Below are positions 17,723 through 26,964 of a stretch of 64,000 nt of DNA, in pieces. This DNA is from Thalassolituus sp006212115. GTDB lineage: Bacteria; Pseudomonadota; Gammaproteobacteria; Pseudomonadales; Oceanobacteraceae. How positions within the stretch are numbered: position 1 is the first letter of the stretch; the number at the start of each line of letters is the position of its first letter. Both the position numbers and the translations under genes were made by a program. The stretch is taken from the NCBI RefSeq assembly GCF_040372045.1, contig NZ_BAABWH010000009.1. One strand, written 5' to 3'. The notes under the pieces are model-generated. The model was given only the letters and a program-made list of their open reading frames with translations. It made no database searches and was not told the origin of the DNA.

Positions 17723-18319
17723 TCAGTTGATGCCGCGGGCACGCAGAGCGGCAATGGCCTGCGTGCGGTTTTCAACCTCAAGTTTGCTGAACAGGTTCGA
17801 AGTGTAATTCTTCACCGTGCCCAGACTCAGGTGACAGGTATCAGCAATCTGCTGATTGGTCATTCCTTCTACCAGACAGCGGGCAACCTCAAACTCTCGC
17901 GCACTCAGATCGTTATCCTCAGGCAACTGCTCCAGCGCAGGAAAAACCCGCTGCCCCTCTACCGCCAGACTGAGAGCGTCTAATAATTCGTTAATTTCAA
18001 TACTCTTTGCCAACCAACCCGCCGCACCGTTACGTCGGGCTTCGCGACTCAGAGCAGCATCAGCAAACGTTGAAAGGAAAACGACGGGAATGCCTCCACG
18101 GTTGGGGAGCGCCTTTAACGTTTCGATGCCATCCAGAGCGGGCATATGAAAATCCAGCAAGATCAGATCGCATTCTTGAGGGTGCCTGTTCAGCCAATCA
18201 ATCAGCGCTTGGCCAGACGGCAGGGTGGCCACCACATTCACCTGCCCCGACATCTCCAACAGAGTCGCAACCCCTTGCTGAACCAAGGATTGATCGTCCA
18301 CCAGAACCAGTTTCATCAT
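17723..18319 (-). CDS. NarL/LuxR-family response regulator
   Basis: 198 aa. Receiver domain: acidic pocket VDDQ, phospho-acceptor Asp in LILLDFHMPALDG, Ser/Thr in LSTFAD and Lys in LAKS. C-terminal LuxR helix-turn-helix: LSAREFEVARCLVEGMTNQQIADTCHLSLGTVKNYTSNLFSKL. The start overlaps the kinase stop (ATGA), so kinase and regulator are co-translated; another ATG one codon later is equally possible. Target genes are unknown; the lipocalin downstream and the divergent OmpA gene are the nearest candidates. Confidence 0.92.
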   Translation of the reverse strand: MMKLVLVDDQSLVQQGVATLLEMSGQVNVVATLPSGQALIDWLNRHPQECDLILLDFHMPALDGIETLKALPNRGGIPVVFLSTFADAALSREARRNGAAGWLAKSIEINELLDALSLAVEGQRVFPALEQLPEDNDLSAREFEVARCLVEGMTNQQIADTCHLSLGTVKNYTSNLFSKLEVENRTQAIAALRARGIN

Positions 18320-19506
18320 GCCACGTCCTCCGGCAATACAATCGTCCAACACAGGCGACCTTCTGCTGTTTTGCTGACATCGAACTCGCCTGACATAGCG
18401 CTGATACGTTCCGCGACACCACTGAGACCGTTGCCATGATCAACGTCGCCTTCAAACACCGCCAGGTCAGTCAACTCGAGGGTAATCCGCCCATTACCGT
18501 ATTGGCTTCTGATGAGCACGTCCCGGCCTTCCGAATGTTTCATCACATTGGTCAGGAATTCCCGGACCACTGAGAGCAAGGCTTCGCAACATTTTGGTTC
18601 CGATATCCGTACCTTATCGTCCCAACGGACAATGACGGAAAGCGTAGTGGCCTGCTCTATCAGATCGGTCAGAGCATCGTAAAAGTGCGCAGAAGGCACC
18701 TGACGTAGCCCCGTCACTATGTCGTCTAATACAGCAAACATGCGCCGACTTGAACTTCGTGAGCGCGCAAGGGGTGCCATCACATCCTCGTCCAGTTCCA
18801 GACGGGCTGCCTGTTGCTCCACAATCTGTAGATTCATATGCAGCGTCGCCAGCTCGTGCCCCATATTATCGTGTAGGTTGTGACGGATATTGCGACGCTC
18901 AAGCATGCGCTCCGACTCTGCAATCTGCGCCTGAGCCATGCGTAATTCATCACCCATGACACGCAAACGTCGCACTTCGCTGACTTCCACGACGATACTC
19001 AGACCGAAACTCCAAAGTACCAGCTGCATAACAATGCATAGGGCCAGAATCAACCACTGAGACTCTTCAAACTGGAGCGCAAACAGCACCGCGACCAGTG
19101 TGTTAAAACTCAGTGCATAGCGTGGGTTGAACCGTACTGCTAACGACGCTGAGTTCACCACCATCAGCAGCATATAGGGCGCATGACTGGCCGGCACCTC
19201 AGCAACGCCCACCAATAAGACAGAGCAGGCGTGGGAAAGACTGAGAAACAACCAGAAACGCCAGTCCCTGTCGTCGACGCGCCAGGCCAGACTATTCATC
19301 AGCAGCTCACGCGTTCCGAGGAAAGCCAGAGAACAAAAACTGAATGCTGTCATGGCAACAAGACCAAGCGCCCATGGGCGTTGCTCTGGCGGACAGGCGT
19401 CAAAAACCATCAGTGCTGCAATGGCCCAGGCACCAATGCCCAGCGAAATTATGATGCCTGCGCGCAAGATATAGGGAATGCGCAGAGGTAAGGAGACGGG
19501 GTCCAT
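18316..19506 (-). CDS. NarL-type (HisKA_3) membrane sensor histidine kinase
   Basis: 396 aa. Five to six hydrophobic segments fill about residues 10-180, with no sizeable periplasmic domain. A coiled-coil linker leads to the HisKA_3 box NIRHNLHDNMGHELATLHMNLQ, and the ATPase domain has the N-box REFLTNVMKHS and the G-box GNGLSGVAERI. This plan resembles kinases that sense signals within the membrane, such as DesK. The stimulus is unknown. ATG at 19506 is chosen; a GTG nine bases upstream is possible. It is divergent from the OmpA-family gene at 19781. Confidence 0.88.
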   Translation of the reverse strand: MDPVSLPLRIPYILRAGIIISLGIGAWAIAALMVFDACPPEQRPWALGLVAMTAFSFCSLAFLGTRELLMNSLAWRVDDRDWRFWLFLSLSHACSVLLVGVAEVPASHAPYMLLMVVNSASLAVRFNPRYALSFNTLVAVLFALQFEESQWLILALCIVMQLVLWSFGLSIVVEVSEVRRLRVMGDELRMAQAQIAESERMLERRNIRHNLHDNMGHELATLHMNLQIVEQQAARLELDEDVMAPLARSRSSSRRMFAVLDDIVTGLRQVPSAHFYDALTDLIEQATTLSVIVRWDDKVRISEPKCCEALLSVVREFLTNVMKHSEGRDVLIRSQYGNGRITLELTDLAVFEGDVDHGNGLSGVAERISAMSGEFDVSKTAEGRLCWTIVLPEDVA

Positions 19507-19780
19507 GGTGAACACTCGTTATTATTGTGATCGCAGGGTATTTTATCGCCGTCAGAGCAGCAACCACTGACGTTACCGAGATCCCACAACTGGCCGCCTT
19601 TGGCCACTCCAGTCATCCCGCCGAACCGATCAACTAATAACAAAGTACCAGAAGCAGAAGGTGAAGTAAGAGCGCAGATTTGCCACGGCCTGACAGGTGT
19701 ATAAATGGTGCGCATAGGTCATAGCTTTAGCGAGCGCGCTTGGGTAAAGTGCGCCTGCAATCTAATTTGGGGGATTGATC

Positions 19781-20884
19781 ATGAAACGTTCATTGTTAAG
19801 CGTGGCTATAATGGCCGCAACGTCGATGCCTGTCATGGCAGAAGACATTCCGTACTATTTTACTGTTGGCGCTGCGCACACTGACAACGAAGTCAGCGTG
19901 GATCACTTTGGTGATCACATGAAACACAGCTATACCAACGAACTCTCCCTTGGCTACATGCTGAAAGACGACGTCGCACTTGAGGGTAGTTTTGTTATTC
20001 CATCCATTATTCAGGATGACTCACGTGCCGATATTGAGCAGTTCCGCTTTAGCAGCTTCTATTTCCTGTCTGACGAGGCCCTGAAGCCCTACCTGACGGC
20101 GGGCATTGGCTTCGAAGACATGAACACAGACGGTGGCAACGCCTCCAATGCGCTGGCCTCTCTTGGTGCCGGTGTTCAGTATGACTCTTCAGATCGGGTA
20201 TTCGCACGTGCCGAAATCCGTTACGACGATATGATTAATGAGTATCCAGAGCACACGAATTACGTTCTGGAAGTAGGTTACCGCTTTGGAGCTGCCAACT
20301 CAGGCTACGCTGCTGCAGCCGCGGCGGGCGCCTCTGTCGCAAGTGCTGCGGATTCGTCCGCTAGTAATAACATGGCGGATGACACCCAGCTGACCGCAGA
20401 AGACGTGCAGAACCTGCCAGCAACCGCTGCCGGTATTCCTGCTAAGTCGGCCTTCACCGACAGCGATAACGATGGCGTTGCTGACAGCATCGACAAGTGC
20501 GATAACACAGGCAAAGTTGCCATGGTTGATAGCAACGGCTGCGATCTGATCAAAACGGTTGAAGCTCTGTTGCGCTTCCCGCTCAACAAAGCGGGCATGC
20601 CAGGCAAAGCAACGGCATACCTGGACCAAGTTGCCGCACAGGCAAAAGCCGATCCGGAGATGAAGATCATCGTGAAGGGACACGCAGATGAGACTGGCAG
20701 TGACGAGTTCAACCAGTTTATCTCTCTGGAGCGTGCTAAAACCGTCGGTGGATACCTGACAGCTCGCGGCGTAAGTAAAGACGCCATTGTGCTGGAAGCG
20801 CTGAGCGATACCCAGCCGATTGCAGACAACACCACAGACGAAGGGCGCCAGCTCAACCGTCGTGTTGAGTTAAGCATTCAGTAA
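19781..20884 (+). CDS. OmpA-family outer-membrane protein with TSP3 linker
   Basis: 367 aa from an ATG preceded by GGGGGA. Signal peptide about residues 1-21 (VMA-ED). A beta-barrel of about 150 residues follows, then an Ala/Ser-rich linker and a thrombospondin type 3-like calcium loop, DSDNDGVADSIDKC. The C-terminal OmpA domain binds peptidoglycan: GHADETGSDEFNQFISLERAKTV and the final NRRVELSIQ. It resembles OprF-type porins. A strong bidirectional terminator follows. A second, distinct member lies at 53885-55033. Confidence 0.92.
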   Translation: MKRSLLSVAIMAATSMPVMAEDIPYYFTVGAAHTDNEVSVDHFGDHMKHSYTNELSLGYMLKDDVALEGSFVIPSIIQDDSRADIEQFRFSSFYFLSDEALKPYLTAGIGFEDMNTDGGNASNALASLGAGVQYDSSDRVFARAEIRYDDMINEYPEHTNYVLEVGYRFGAANSGYAAAAAAGASVASAADSSASNNMADDTQLTAEDVQNLPATAAGIPAKSAFTDSDNDGVADSIDKCDNTGKVAMVDSNGCDLIKTVEALLRFPLNKAGMPGKATAYLDQVAAQAKADPEMKIIVKGHADETGSDEFNQFISLERAKTVGGYLTARGVSKDAIVLEALSDTQPIADNTTDEGRQLNRRVELSIQ

Positions 20885-20900
20885 GCTGACATCGAAATAA

Positions 20901-20926
20901 AAAAGGGAGGCCATTGCCTCCCTTTT
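20901..20926. terminator. Bidirectional rho-independent terminator
   Basis: An 11-bp perfect stem AAAAGGGAGGC / GCCTCCCTTTT with a 4-nt loop. T-rich ends occur on both strands. It serves the OmpA-family gene on plus and the DUF1145-like gene on minus, which converge here. Confidence 0.93.
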
Positions 20927-20946
20927 CTATTTGCAGCACCGATATC

Positions 20947-21198
20947 TTATCGGCGAGGCATAAAGCGTTGCAGGTGGAAAATGCCAAAGACAAACACCAG
21001 AAACGCATCAAGACGCACATTCGAGCTCTTCTTACGGAATGCTACCCAGAAGAAAAGCACCTCCAGAACATGAATCCCAGCGACAATCAAACCCACCATA
21101 GGAAGATAGCCCAATAGTCCTTCCCAGCCCTGCACCCAAGCAGTGATTGCCAGAACCCAAAAAAGCAGCGTGACTGCTTTCATCAAAAACGCATTCAT
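20947..21198 (-). CDS. Small DUF1145-like membrane protein
   Basis: 83 aa from an ATG with AGGAA seven bases upstream; the longer upstream frame is not used. Three hydrophobic helices are predicted: about residues 5-25, 27-49 and 60-74. The pattern of short helices joined by GYLPMVGLIVAGIHVLEVLFF resembles the DUF1145 family. Function is unknown. It converges on the OmpA-family gene, with a shared terminator. Confidence 0.68.
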   Translation of the reverse strand: MNAFLMKAVTLLFWVLAITAWVQGWEGLLGYLPMVGLIVAGIHVLEVLFFWVAFRKKSSNVRLDAFLVFVFGIFHLQRFMPRR

Positions 21199-21402
21199 AA
21201 TCGATTCCTGTTGTTGGGCACCTCTCAACGAAGCACAGGTGAGATGCCCGGTTGCTCAACCTGATTGTTAGGTCGTTCATGACGCAGATTGCCTGATACT
21301 TCCGAAGGTGCAAAGGTGCAGTTGTGCCACCCTGCAACGCCAATCAAAGCAGACATTCGTTAGCGGGCTGGTTAGAATGTTCATCCTGATTGGGAGGTAG
21401 GC

Positions 21403-22152
21403 ATGTCCGACGATAAAACAACACATTTCGGCTACGAGACCGTTGCGGTCGAAGAAAAAGCTGGAAAAGTAGCCGATGTATTTCACTCGGTAGCGGCAAA
21501 GTACGATGTCATGAACGATCTGATGTCGTTCGGTGTACACCGTTTGTGGAAGCGCATCACCATTGATATGAGTGGCGCTCGGGCAGGCAACCAGATTCTT
21601 GATCTGGCAGGCGGTACTGGAGACCTGACACGTAAGTTCTCACGTATCGTGGGGCCAACAGGCAAAGTCGTGCTGGCGGACATTAACTCATCCATGCTGA
21701 ACGTTGGTCGTGACCGGCTTACCGATCAGGGCTACGTTGGCAATATTGAGTATGTACAGGCCAATGCTGAATGCCTGCCCTTCGAAGACAACAGCTTTGA
21801 CGTGATCACCATGGCTTTCGGTCTGCGCAACGTCACCGACAAAGACGCAGCTCTACGATCTATGGCACGAGTACTGAAGCCCGGCGGACGACTGCTGATC
21901 CTTGAGTTCTCAAAACCGACTAACCCGGTCATGAGCAAAGCGTACGATCTCTACTCGTTCAGTGCTCTACCCTTCATGGGTAAGCTCGTCGCCAATGATT
22001 CCGAAAGCTATAAATACCTCGCCGAATCTATCCGTATGCACCCGGACCAGGAAACCCTGAAAGGCATGATGGAAGACGCCGGTCTGGTACGCTGCAGCTA
22101 CAACAACATGACCAGCGGTGTCGTTGCCCTGCACCGGGGTATCAAACCCTGA
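21403..22152 (+). CDS. ubiE: Ubiquinone/menaquinone biosynthesis C-methyltransferase
   Basis: 249 aa cytoplasmic SAM-dependent methyltransferase that C-methylates demethylubiquinol and demethylmenaquinol. The family start HFGYETV, VAAKYDVMNDLMSFGVHRLWK, motif I LDLAGGTGDLT, and the block FGLRNVTDK are all present. GGGAGGT precedes the ATG. It is the first gene of ubiE-ubiJ-ubiB, and its stop overlaps the ubiJ start by one base. Confidence 0.97.
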   Translation: MSDDKTTHFGYETVAVEEKAGKVADVFHSVAAKYDVMNDLMSFGVHRLWKRITIDMSGARAGNQILDLAGGTGDLTRKFSRIVGPTGKVVLADINSSMLNVGRDRLTDQGYVGNIEYVQANAECLPFEDNSFDVITMAFGLRNVTDKDAALRSMARVLKPGGRLLILEFSKPTNPVMSKAYDLYSFSALPFMGKLVANDSESYKYLAESIRMHPDQETLKGMMEDAGLVRCSYNNMTSGVVALHRGIKP

Positions 22153-22781
22153 TGATATCTGCGGTGCTCACTCAGGCTCTGTGCCTACCGGTCGAAAGAC
22201 TGATTAATCGCGCTCTGCGCGAGGACCCAGCAACCCTGACCCGACTGGCAAAGCAGGAGGGGCGGCTGCTCGCGGTTGAAGTCAGTAACCTTGGTCGCGT
22301 CAATGTCCGCCTGTTACGTGATGGCATTGCGCTCAGCATGACCCAGGATAGCGACGCTGAGGTGGTTCTGAGTGGCACGGCCAGCGACTTTCTGGGACTA
22401 GCCCGTGCCGATGATAAAGCTCACGAGCTAATCAATAGCCAGATCGATATGCAGGGTGACACCGAACTGGCTTTGTTTCTGACCCGGACTCTCGACAAGC
22501 TCGATATAGACTGGGAAGCCGCGATTCAACCTCTCACTGGTAGCCTGCTCGCACATCAGGTCGGCAAAGGCATCCGTGGCCTGCTTAAATGGCGTACCAG
22601 TACTGGTAGTACCTACCGGACAGCGGCAAAAGAGTACCTGGAAGACGAATTGAATCTCGTCACTCCACAACCTCTGCTGGATCGATTTGCTGAAGAAACG
22701 GACCAACTTCGTTTAAGGGCCGACCGGTTATCAGCACGAATTGCACAACTCGAAAATCAAACAAGTACCCCAGAGGAATAA
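22152..22781 (+). CDS. ubiJ: Ubiquinone biosynthesis accessory factor UbiJ (SCP2 domain)
   Basis: 209 aa. An SCP2 lipid-binding domain (about residues 15-115; VEVSNLGRVNVRLLRDGIALSM and VVLSGTASDFLGLA) binds the hydrophobic ubiquinone intermediates within the soluble Ubi complex. The C-terminus is a coiled coil (LRLRADRLSARIAQLENQ) used for assembly with UbiK. It overlaps ubiE by one base and ends two bases before the ubiB start codon. Confidence 0.92.
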   Translation: MISAVLTQALCLPVERLINRALREDPATLTRLAKQEGRLLAVEVSNLGRVNVRLLRDGIALSMTQDSDAEVVLSGTASDFLGLARADDKAHELINSQIDMQGDTELALFLTRTLDKLDIDWEAAIQPLTGSLLAHQVGKGIRGLLKWRTSTGSTYRTAAKEYLEDELNLVTPQPLLDRFAEETDQLRLRADRLSARIAQLENQTSTPEE

Positions 22782-22783
22782 AC

Positions 22784-24436
22784 GTGGGCAACCTGTGGCG
22801 ACTGTGGAAGATCTTCTTTATTTTTACGCGTTATCGATTAGATGCGCTGGTACCACTGGAACAGCTCCCGCTGAAAATCCGCATACTACTATGGCTCGCG
22901 CCATGGAGACTTAACCCCGTACCGAATAAATTAAGTCGCGGTGCGAGACTGCGGCTGGCGCTTGAAGCTCTTGGTCCGATTTTCATTAAATTCGGTCAGA
23001 TATTGTCGACTCGTCCGGATCTGATTCCAGAGGACATCGTTCAGGAGTTACGCAAACTTCAAGACAATGTACCGCCGTTCCCGACCAAAATTGCCCGTCG
23101 CCTGATTCGTGATCAGCTGGGAAAATCCGTCGACGAATTATTTGCTGAGTTCGCAAACGAACCGCTGGCAGCCGCGTCCATTGCTCAGGTTTATCCTGCC
23201 CGTTTGTTTGGAGAAGGCAGCGAGCCGGGTAAAGAAGTGGTTGTAAAAGTGGTGCGCCCGGGAATCGAGAACACCATCGAACGTGACTTACGACTGCTTG
23301 AGTTTATGGCTGCGATGCTGGTGCGTTACTCTGCCGATGGCCGCCGCTTAAAGCCACTCGAAGTTGTTGAAGATTACCGCAATACCATTTTCGCTGAACT
23401 GAATCTTCAGATCGAGGCATCCAACGCCGCTCAGTTACGCCGTAACTTCGCTGACTCTGATCTTTTATACATGCCCGAGGTGTATTGGGATTACTGTCGC
23501 ACTAAGGTCATGGTTAGCGAGCGCATTTACGGTATTCCAGTCGCCGATATTGATCAGCTCCACGCTCAGAACACCAATATGCAGCTGCTGGCCGAACGTG
23601 GCGTTGAGATCTTTTTCACACAGGTATTCCGCGACAGCTTCTTCCATGCAGATATGCATCCGGGGAATATTTTTGTCTCTCGCGAACACCCTGACAGCCC
23701 TAAGTACATTGCCATTGACTGCGGTATTGTCGGCAGCCTGACAGATGAAGATCTCCATTACCTTGCGATGAATCTGTTGGCCTTCTTCAATCAGGATTAC
23801 CACCAGGTTGCACAGCTGCATATTGATTCGGGTTGGGTGCCAGCAACAACCAAAGTACATGAGTTTTCCGCGGCCATCCGCAGTGTCTGTGAGCCTATTT
23901 TCGAAAAGCCTTTGGCGGAAATATCATTTGGTCAGGTACTAATTCAACTGTTTGCCACTGCGCGTCGTTTTAATATGGAAGTGCAGCCTCAGCTGGTACT
24001 GTTGCAGAAGACACTTCTTAATATCGAAGGTTTAGGACGTCAGCTGTATCCTGATCTGGACTTGTGGACAACGGCCAAGCCTTATCTTGAGCGCTGGATG
24101 CGGGAGCGCTTCGGACCCAAAGCGGCACTGCGCGAATTCAAACGTCAACTGCCGGGCTGGATAGAAAAAGCACCGCAAATGCCCGGACTGATGCACGGTG
24201 CACTAAGCCGCCTGAATCATCTCGATGAAACTCAGGCTGACATGCAAGCGCAGCTCACTGCCTTGACCGTCGCCCTTGAAGCCCAGCGCCGCCAGACCAA
24301 ACATCAGGTGCTGGGAGTGATGGCGACCCTAACGGGTGGCCTGTTATGGTGGCAGGCGTATGCACTTGGACTACCCGAACTATTGGGCTTAGGGGTCGGT
24401 GCAGCCGGCCTGATCTGGCTTGTAATTAAAGGTTAA
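22784..24436 (+). CDS. ubiB: Atypical kinase/ATPase for ubiquinone biosynthesis
   Basis: 550 aa, ABC1/ADCK family. GTG start preceded by AGAGGA. The family KxGQ motif is in FIKFGQILSTRPDLIP, the alanine-rich loop in LAAASIAQVYPA, and the metal site in HADMHPGNIFV followed by IDCG. Two C-terminal membrane helices end the protein (about residues 505-548). It is proposed to use ATP to extract ubiquinone precursors from the membrane. It is coupled with ubiJ. Confidence 0.96.
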   Translation: MGNLWRLWKIFFIFTRYRLDALVPLEQLPLKIRILLWLAPWRLNPVPNKLSRGARLRLALEALGPIFIKFGQILSTRPDLIPEDIVQELRKLQDNVPPFPTKIARRLIRDQLGKSVDELFAEFANEPLAAASIAQVYPARLFGEGSEPGKEVVVKVVRPGIENTIERDLRLLEFMAAMLVRYSADGRRLKPLEVVEDYRNTIFAELNLQIEASNAAQLRRNFADSDLLYMPEVYWDYCRTKVMVSERIYGIPVADIDQLHAQNTNMQLLAERGVEIFFTQVFRDSFFHADMHPGNIFVSREHPDSPKYIAIDCGIVGSLTDEDLHYLAMNLLAFFNQDYHQVAQLHIDSGWVPATTKVHEFSAAIRSVCEPIFEKPLAEISFGQVLIQLFATARRFNMEVQPQLVLLQKTLLNIEGLGRQLYPDLDLWTTAKPYLERWMRERFGPKAALREFKRQLPGWIEKAPQMPGLMHGALSRLNHLDETQADMQAQLTALTVALEAQRRQTKHQVLGVMATLTGGLLWWQAYALGLPELLGLGVGAAGLIWLVIKG

Positions 24437-24439
24437 AGA

Positions 24440-24841
24440 ATGACTTCCGAAACAGCACCGTCCAGCGATTGGCTGGATCAGGTTAAATGGGATGCCGACG
24501 GCTTAGTGCCCGCAATTGCTCAGGATTATCAGACAGGTCGTATTCTGATGATGGCCTGGATGAATCGCGAAGCACTGACTCTGACCGTCAAAGAACAGCG
24601 CGCCATTTATTACTCTCGCTCACGTCAAACATTATGGCGTAAAGGTGAGTCCTCGGGGCATGTACAGCATTTACACGAGCTCAGACTGGACTGCGACGCA
24701 GACGTGATCGTAATGCAGGTCGATCAAGTTGGAGGCATTGCCTGCCACACTGGGCGTGAAAGCTGCTTCTACAAAGTCTACGAGAACGACGAATGGATCG
24801 CAGTTGATCCGGTGAAAAAAGATCCTAGTGACATATACTGA
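24440..24841 (+). CDS. hisI: Phosphoribosyl-AMP cyclohydrolase
   Basis: 133 aa, third step of histidine synthesis. Conserved blocks: DGLVPAIAQDYQTGRILMMAWMNREAL, YYSRSRQTLWRKGESSGH, and the metal-binding DCDAD and CHTGRESCF with its cysteines. It is a stand-alone protein, not fused with HisE as in E. coli. It sits three bases after ubiB and seven bases before hisE, as in Pseudomonas. Confidence 0.96.
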   Translation: MTSETAPSSDWLDQVKWDADGLVPAIAQDYQTGRILMMAWMNREALTLTVKEQRAIYYSRSRQTLWRKGESSGHVQHLHELRLDCDADVIVMQVDQVGGIACHTGRESCFYKVYENDEWIAVDPVKKDPSDIY

Positions 24842-24848
24842 GTTAGCA

Positions 24849-25184
24849 ATGAACGATATTCTGAAACAATTGGGTGACATACTGGATGAACGTAAAGACG
24901 CCGAGCCGGACTCTTCCTACGTCGCCAGCCTGTACCACAAAGGCCTGAACAAGATTTTGGAAAAGGTCGGAGAAGAAGCAACCGAGACTATTCTGGCAGC
25001 TAAAGACGCTGAAACGTCAGGTGACAACAAAGATGTTATCTACGAGACAGCAGACCTTTGGTTCCACAGTCTGGTTGCGTTGGCCAAACTGGGTGAACGT
25101 CCAGAGGCTGTAGTGAATGAGCTGGCTCGTCGCTTCGATATGTCAGGGTTGGAAGAAAAAGCATCGCGTAACCAACCCAAATAA
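24849..25184 (+). CDS. hisE: Phosphoribosyl-ATP pyrophosphatase
   Basis: 111 aa from the ATG of MNDILKQLGDIL. It cleaves PRPP-derived phosphoribosyl-ATP to phosphoribosyl-AMP, the step before HisI. The MazG-like motif EKVGEEATETILAAK and DLWFHSLVAL are conserved. A frame upstream overlaps hisI, but the extra residues (MTYTELA) are not homologous and are excluded. Confidence 0.95.
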   Translation: MNDILKQLGDILDERKDAEPDSSYVASLYHKGLNKILEKVGEEATETILAAKDAETSGDNKDVIYETADLWFHSLVALAKLGERPEAVVNELARRFDMSGLEEKASRNQPK

Positions 25185-25213
25185 CGACGACAAAAAAGCA
25201 ACTGGAGAAAATT

Positions 25214-25474
25214 ATGCTTGGCGGTATCAGTATTTGGCAACTTCTTATCATTTTGGCCATTGTCATTATGATTTTCGGCACTAAGCGCCTGCGCAATTTG
25301 GGCGGCGACTTAGGCGGTGCCGTTCGTGGGTTTAAGAATGCCATGAACGACAAGCAGGAAGATGCGAAAGACGAAGACAACAAAACAGAATCCCTGACGG
25401 ATCAGTCCTCAGCGGGAGATGATCTGAAAAAAGACGCAGAGTTCAGTAAGACCAAGGACCAGGACAAAGCCTGA
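25214..25474 (+). CDS. tatA: Sec-independent translocase protein TatA
   Basis: 86 aa. One N-terminal membrane helix (ISIWQLLIILAIVIMIF), the FGTKRLRNLGGDLGGAVRGFK hinge and amphipathic helix, then an acidic tail. TatA forms the pore-like part of the twin-arginine export machine in the inner membrane. Its stop overlaps the tatB start. GGAG precedes the ATG. Confidence 0.96.
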   Translation: MLGGISIWQLLIILAIVIMIFGTKRLRNLGGDLGGAVRGFKNAMNDKQEDAKDEDNKTESLTDQSSAGDDLKKDAEFSKTKDQDKA

Positions 25475-25812
25475 TGTTCGACATGGGCTTTATGGAACTG
25501 ATGGTCATCGGCGTCCTTGCATTATTGGTTCTCGGCCCCGAGCGGCTGCCCCAAGCCGCCAGAACCGTAGGGCTAATTCTCGGCAAAGTGCGCAGGTCCG
25601 TGAGTAACTTCCAGGAGGATCTGGAACGGCAGGCCCGAACCGACGAACTCCGAGCGAAACTCCGCGACCCAGCATCCACTCTTCTGAAAGACGAGTTCTC
25701 AGATCCAGAAAGAGACGATAGCCCCGAAGCCCGACAAGGCCTCGCCAAAAGCGTCAAAGCGATCGAAGAGACACCCGCAGAGCCTTCAGATACGAAAGAT
25801 GTAAGCAAATGA
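25474..25812 (+). CDS. tatB: Sec-independent translocase protein TatB
   Basis: 112 aa. FDMGFMELMVIGVLALLVLGPERLP is the TatB membrane helix and hinge, with the conserved Glu; an amphipathic helix and a charged tail follow. It forms the substrate receptor with TatC. It overlaps tatA by one base and tatC by four. Confidence 0.95.
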   Translation: MFDMGFMELMVIGVLALLVLGPERLPQAARTVGLILGKVRRSVSNFQEDLERQARTDELRAKLRDPASTLLKDEFSDPERDDSPEARQGLAKSVKAIEETPAEPSDTKDVSK

Positions 25813-26558
25813 CCGATCAGGAACAACCTCTTATTTCCCATCTAGTGGAATTGCGTAACCGTCTGCTGCGCGCCGTCATTCTCGTACTGTTGATTTTTGG
25901 CGGATTATTCTACTTCGCCAACGACCTTTACCTGATTCTGGTCGAGCCATTGTCGGTGTTGATGCCGACAGAAGGCCAGATGATCGCGACCGGTGTCGCA
26001 GCGCCCTTCCTGGTGCCATTTAAATTGACCTTCGTGCTTGCCATACTGGTCGCTGTTCCTTTTATCTTGCATCAGATCTGGGCTTTTATTTCGCCGGGCC
26101 TTTATCAGCACGAAAAGAAATTTGCGATCCCTCTTCTGCTTTCCAGTATTTTATTATTTTACGCTGGCATTGCTTTCGCGTACTTCGTTGTCCTGCCGTT
26201 AGTGTTCGGCTTTTTTACGGGCACCGGACCGGAAGGCATCTCGTTTATGCCGGACATCAGTAATATTCTCGATTTTACGCTGAAGATATTTTTCGCTTTT
26301 GGCATCGCCTTTGAAATTCCAGTGGCGACATTTCTGATGGTGCTGAGCGGCATTACTACAGTGGAGTCGTTGAGCAGCAAGCGTCCGTATATCTTCCTTG
26401 GATGCTTTGTCGTAGGCATGCTGGTTACGCCACCCGATGTCATTTCTCAGACTATCCTTGCCGTGCCCATGTACATGCTGTTTGAAGCAGGAGTGCTGGC
26501 GTCACGTCTGATTAAACAACCTGCCGATAAAAGCAGCGCACCAACTGCAGCGGAATAA
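25809..26558 (+). CDS. tatC: Sec-independent translocase protein TatC
   Basis: 249 aa polytopic inner-membrane protein with six helices. The N-terminal signature HLVELRNRLLRAV (with the conserved Glu) recognises twin-arginine signals, and the second loop has PLSVLMP. FISPGLYQHEKK is the conserved first periplasmic/cytoplasmic transition. It begins within tatB. It ends the ubi-his-tat run, seven bases before a convergent gene. Confidence 0.96.
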   Translation: MTDQEQPLISHLVELRNRLLRAVILVLLIFGGLFYFANDLYLILVEPLSVLMPTEGQMIATGVAAPFLVPFKLTFVLAILVAVPFILHQIWAFISPGLYQHEKKFAIPLLLSSILLFYAGIAFAYFVVLPLVFGFFTGTGPEGISFMPDISNILDFTLKIFFAFGIAFEIPVATFLMVLSGITTVESLSSKRPYIFLGCFVVGMLVTPPDVISQTILAVPMYMLFEAGVLASRLIKQPADKSSAPTAAE

Positions 26559-26565
26559 TCGCCGT

Positions 26566-26913
26566 TCAGCGCATTGGGGGTAGATCGGAAATCAGGCTAC
26601 TCTCGGTCAGTGCGTGGTTATCCATCAGGGTTTCCGTTTGACAGGACCATCCGCTGTTTTCCCTGCGCCGGATGATCTCCTGCGCTTTGCGCTCGCAGAA
26701 TCCCTCAGACGACGTCGCAGTCCAAACAACTCTGCGCTCTTCTGGGGTTTCAAAGTGCACCTCACACGGTAAGCTCCAGCCCTGAGGATAAACGACCTGA
26801 ACCGCATGCCATACAGAGCCACTTTCGCAAACCACTCTTTCTTTCGGCCCTGCGACAGCAGCTGCACTTAAAGAGCAAAATGCGATGGCAGTAAGAAGTC
26901 TTGTTATTTTCAT
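26566..26913 (-). CDS. Small periplasmic four-cysteine protein of unknown function
   Basis: 115 aa, preceded by AGGGAAG. A clear signal peptide ends near AVA-GP. The mature part has four cysteines (in RVVCES, LPCEVHF, GFCERKA and WSCQTE), likely two disulfides, with alternating hydrophobic residues suggesting a small beta-sheet domain followed by a helix. I do not recognise a family. It faces tatC tail to tail and lies 51 bp downstream of the nuclease gene's stop; whether they are cotranscribed is unclear. Confidence 0.75.
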   Translation of the reverse strand: MKITRLLTAIAFCSLSAAAVAGPKERVVCESGSVWHAVQVVYPQGWSLPCEVHFETPEERRVVWTATSSEGFCERKAQEIIRRRENSGWSCQTETLMDNHALTESSLISDLPPMR

Positions 26914-26964
26914 ATCTTCCCTGACAAAGTCATGTCTTTAATCGAACGATAGAGTGACCGTTCT

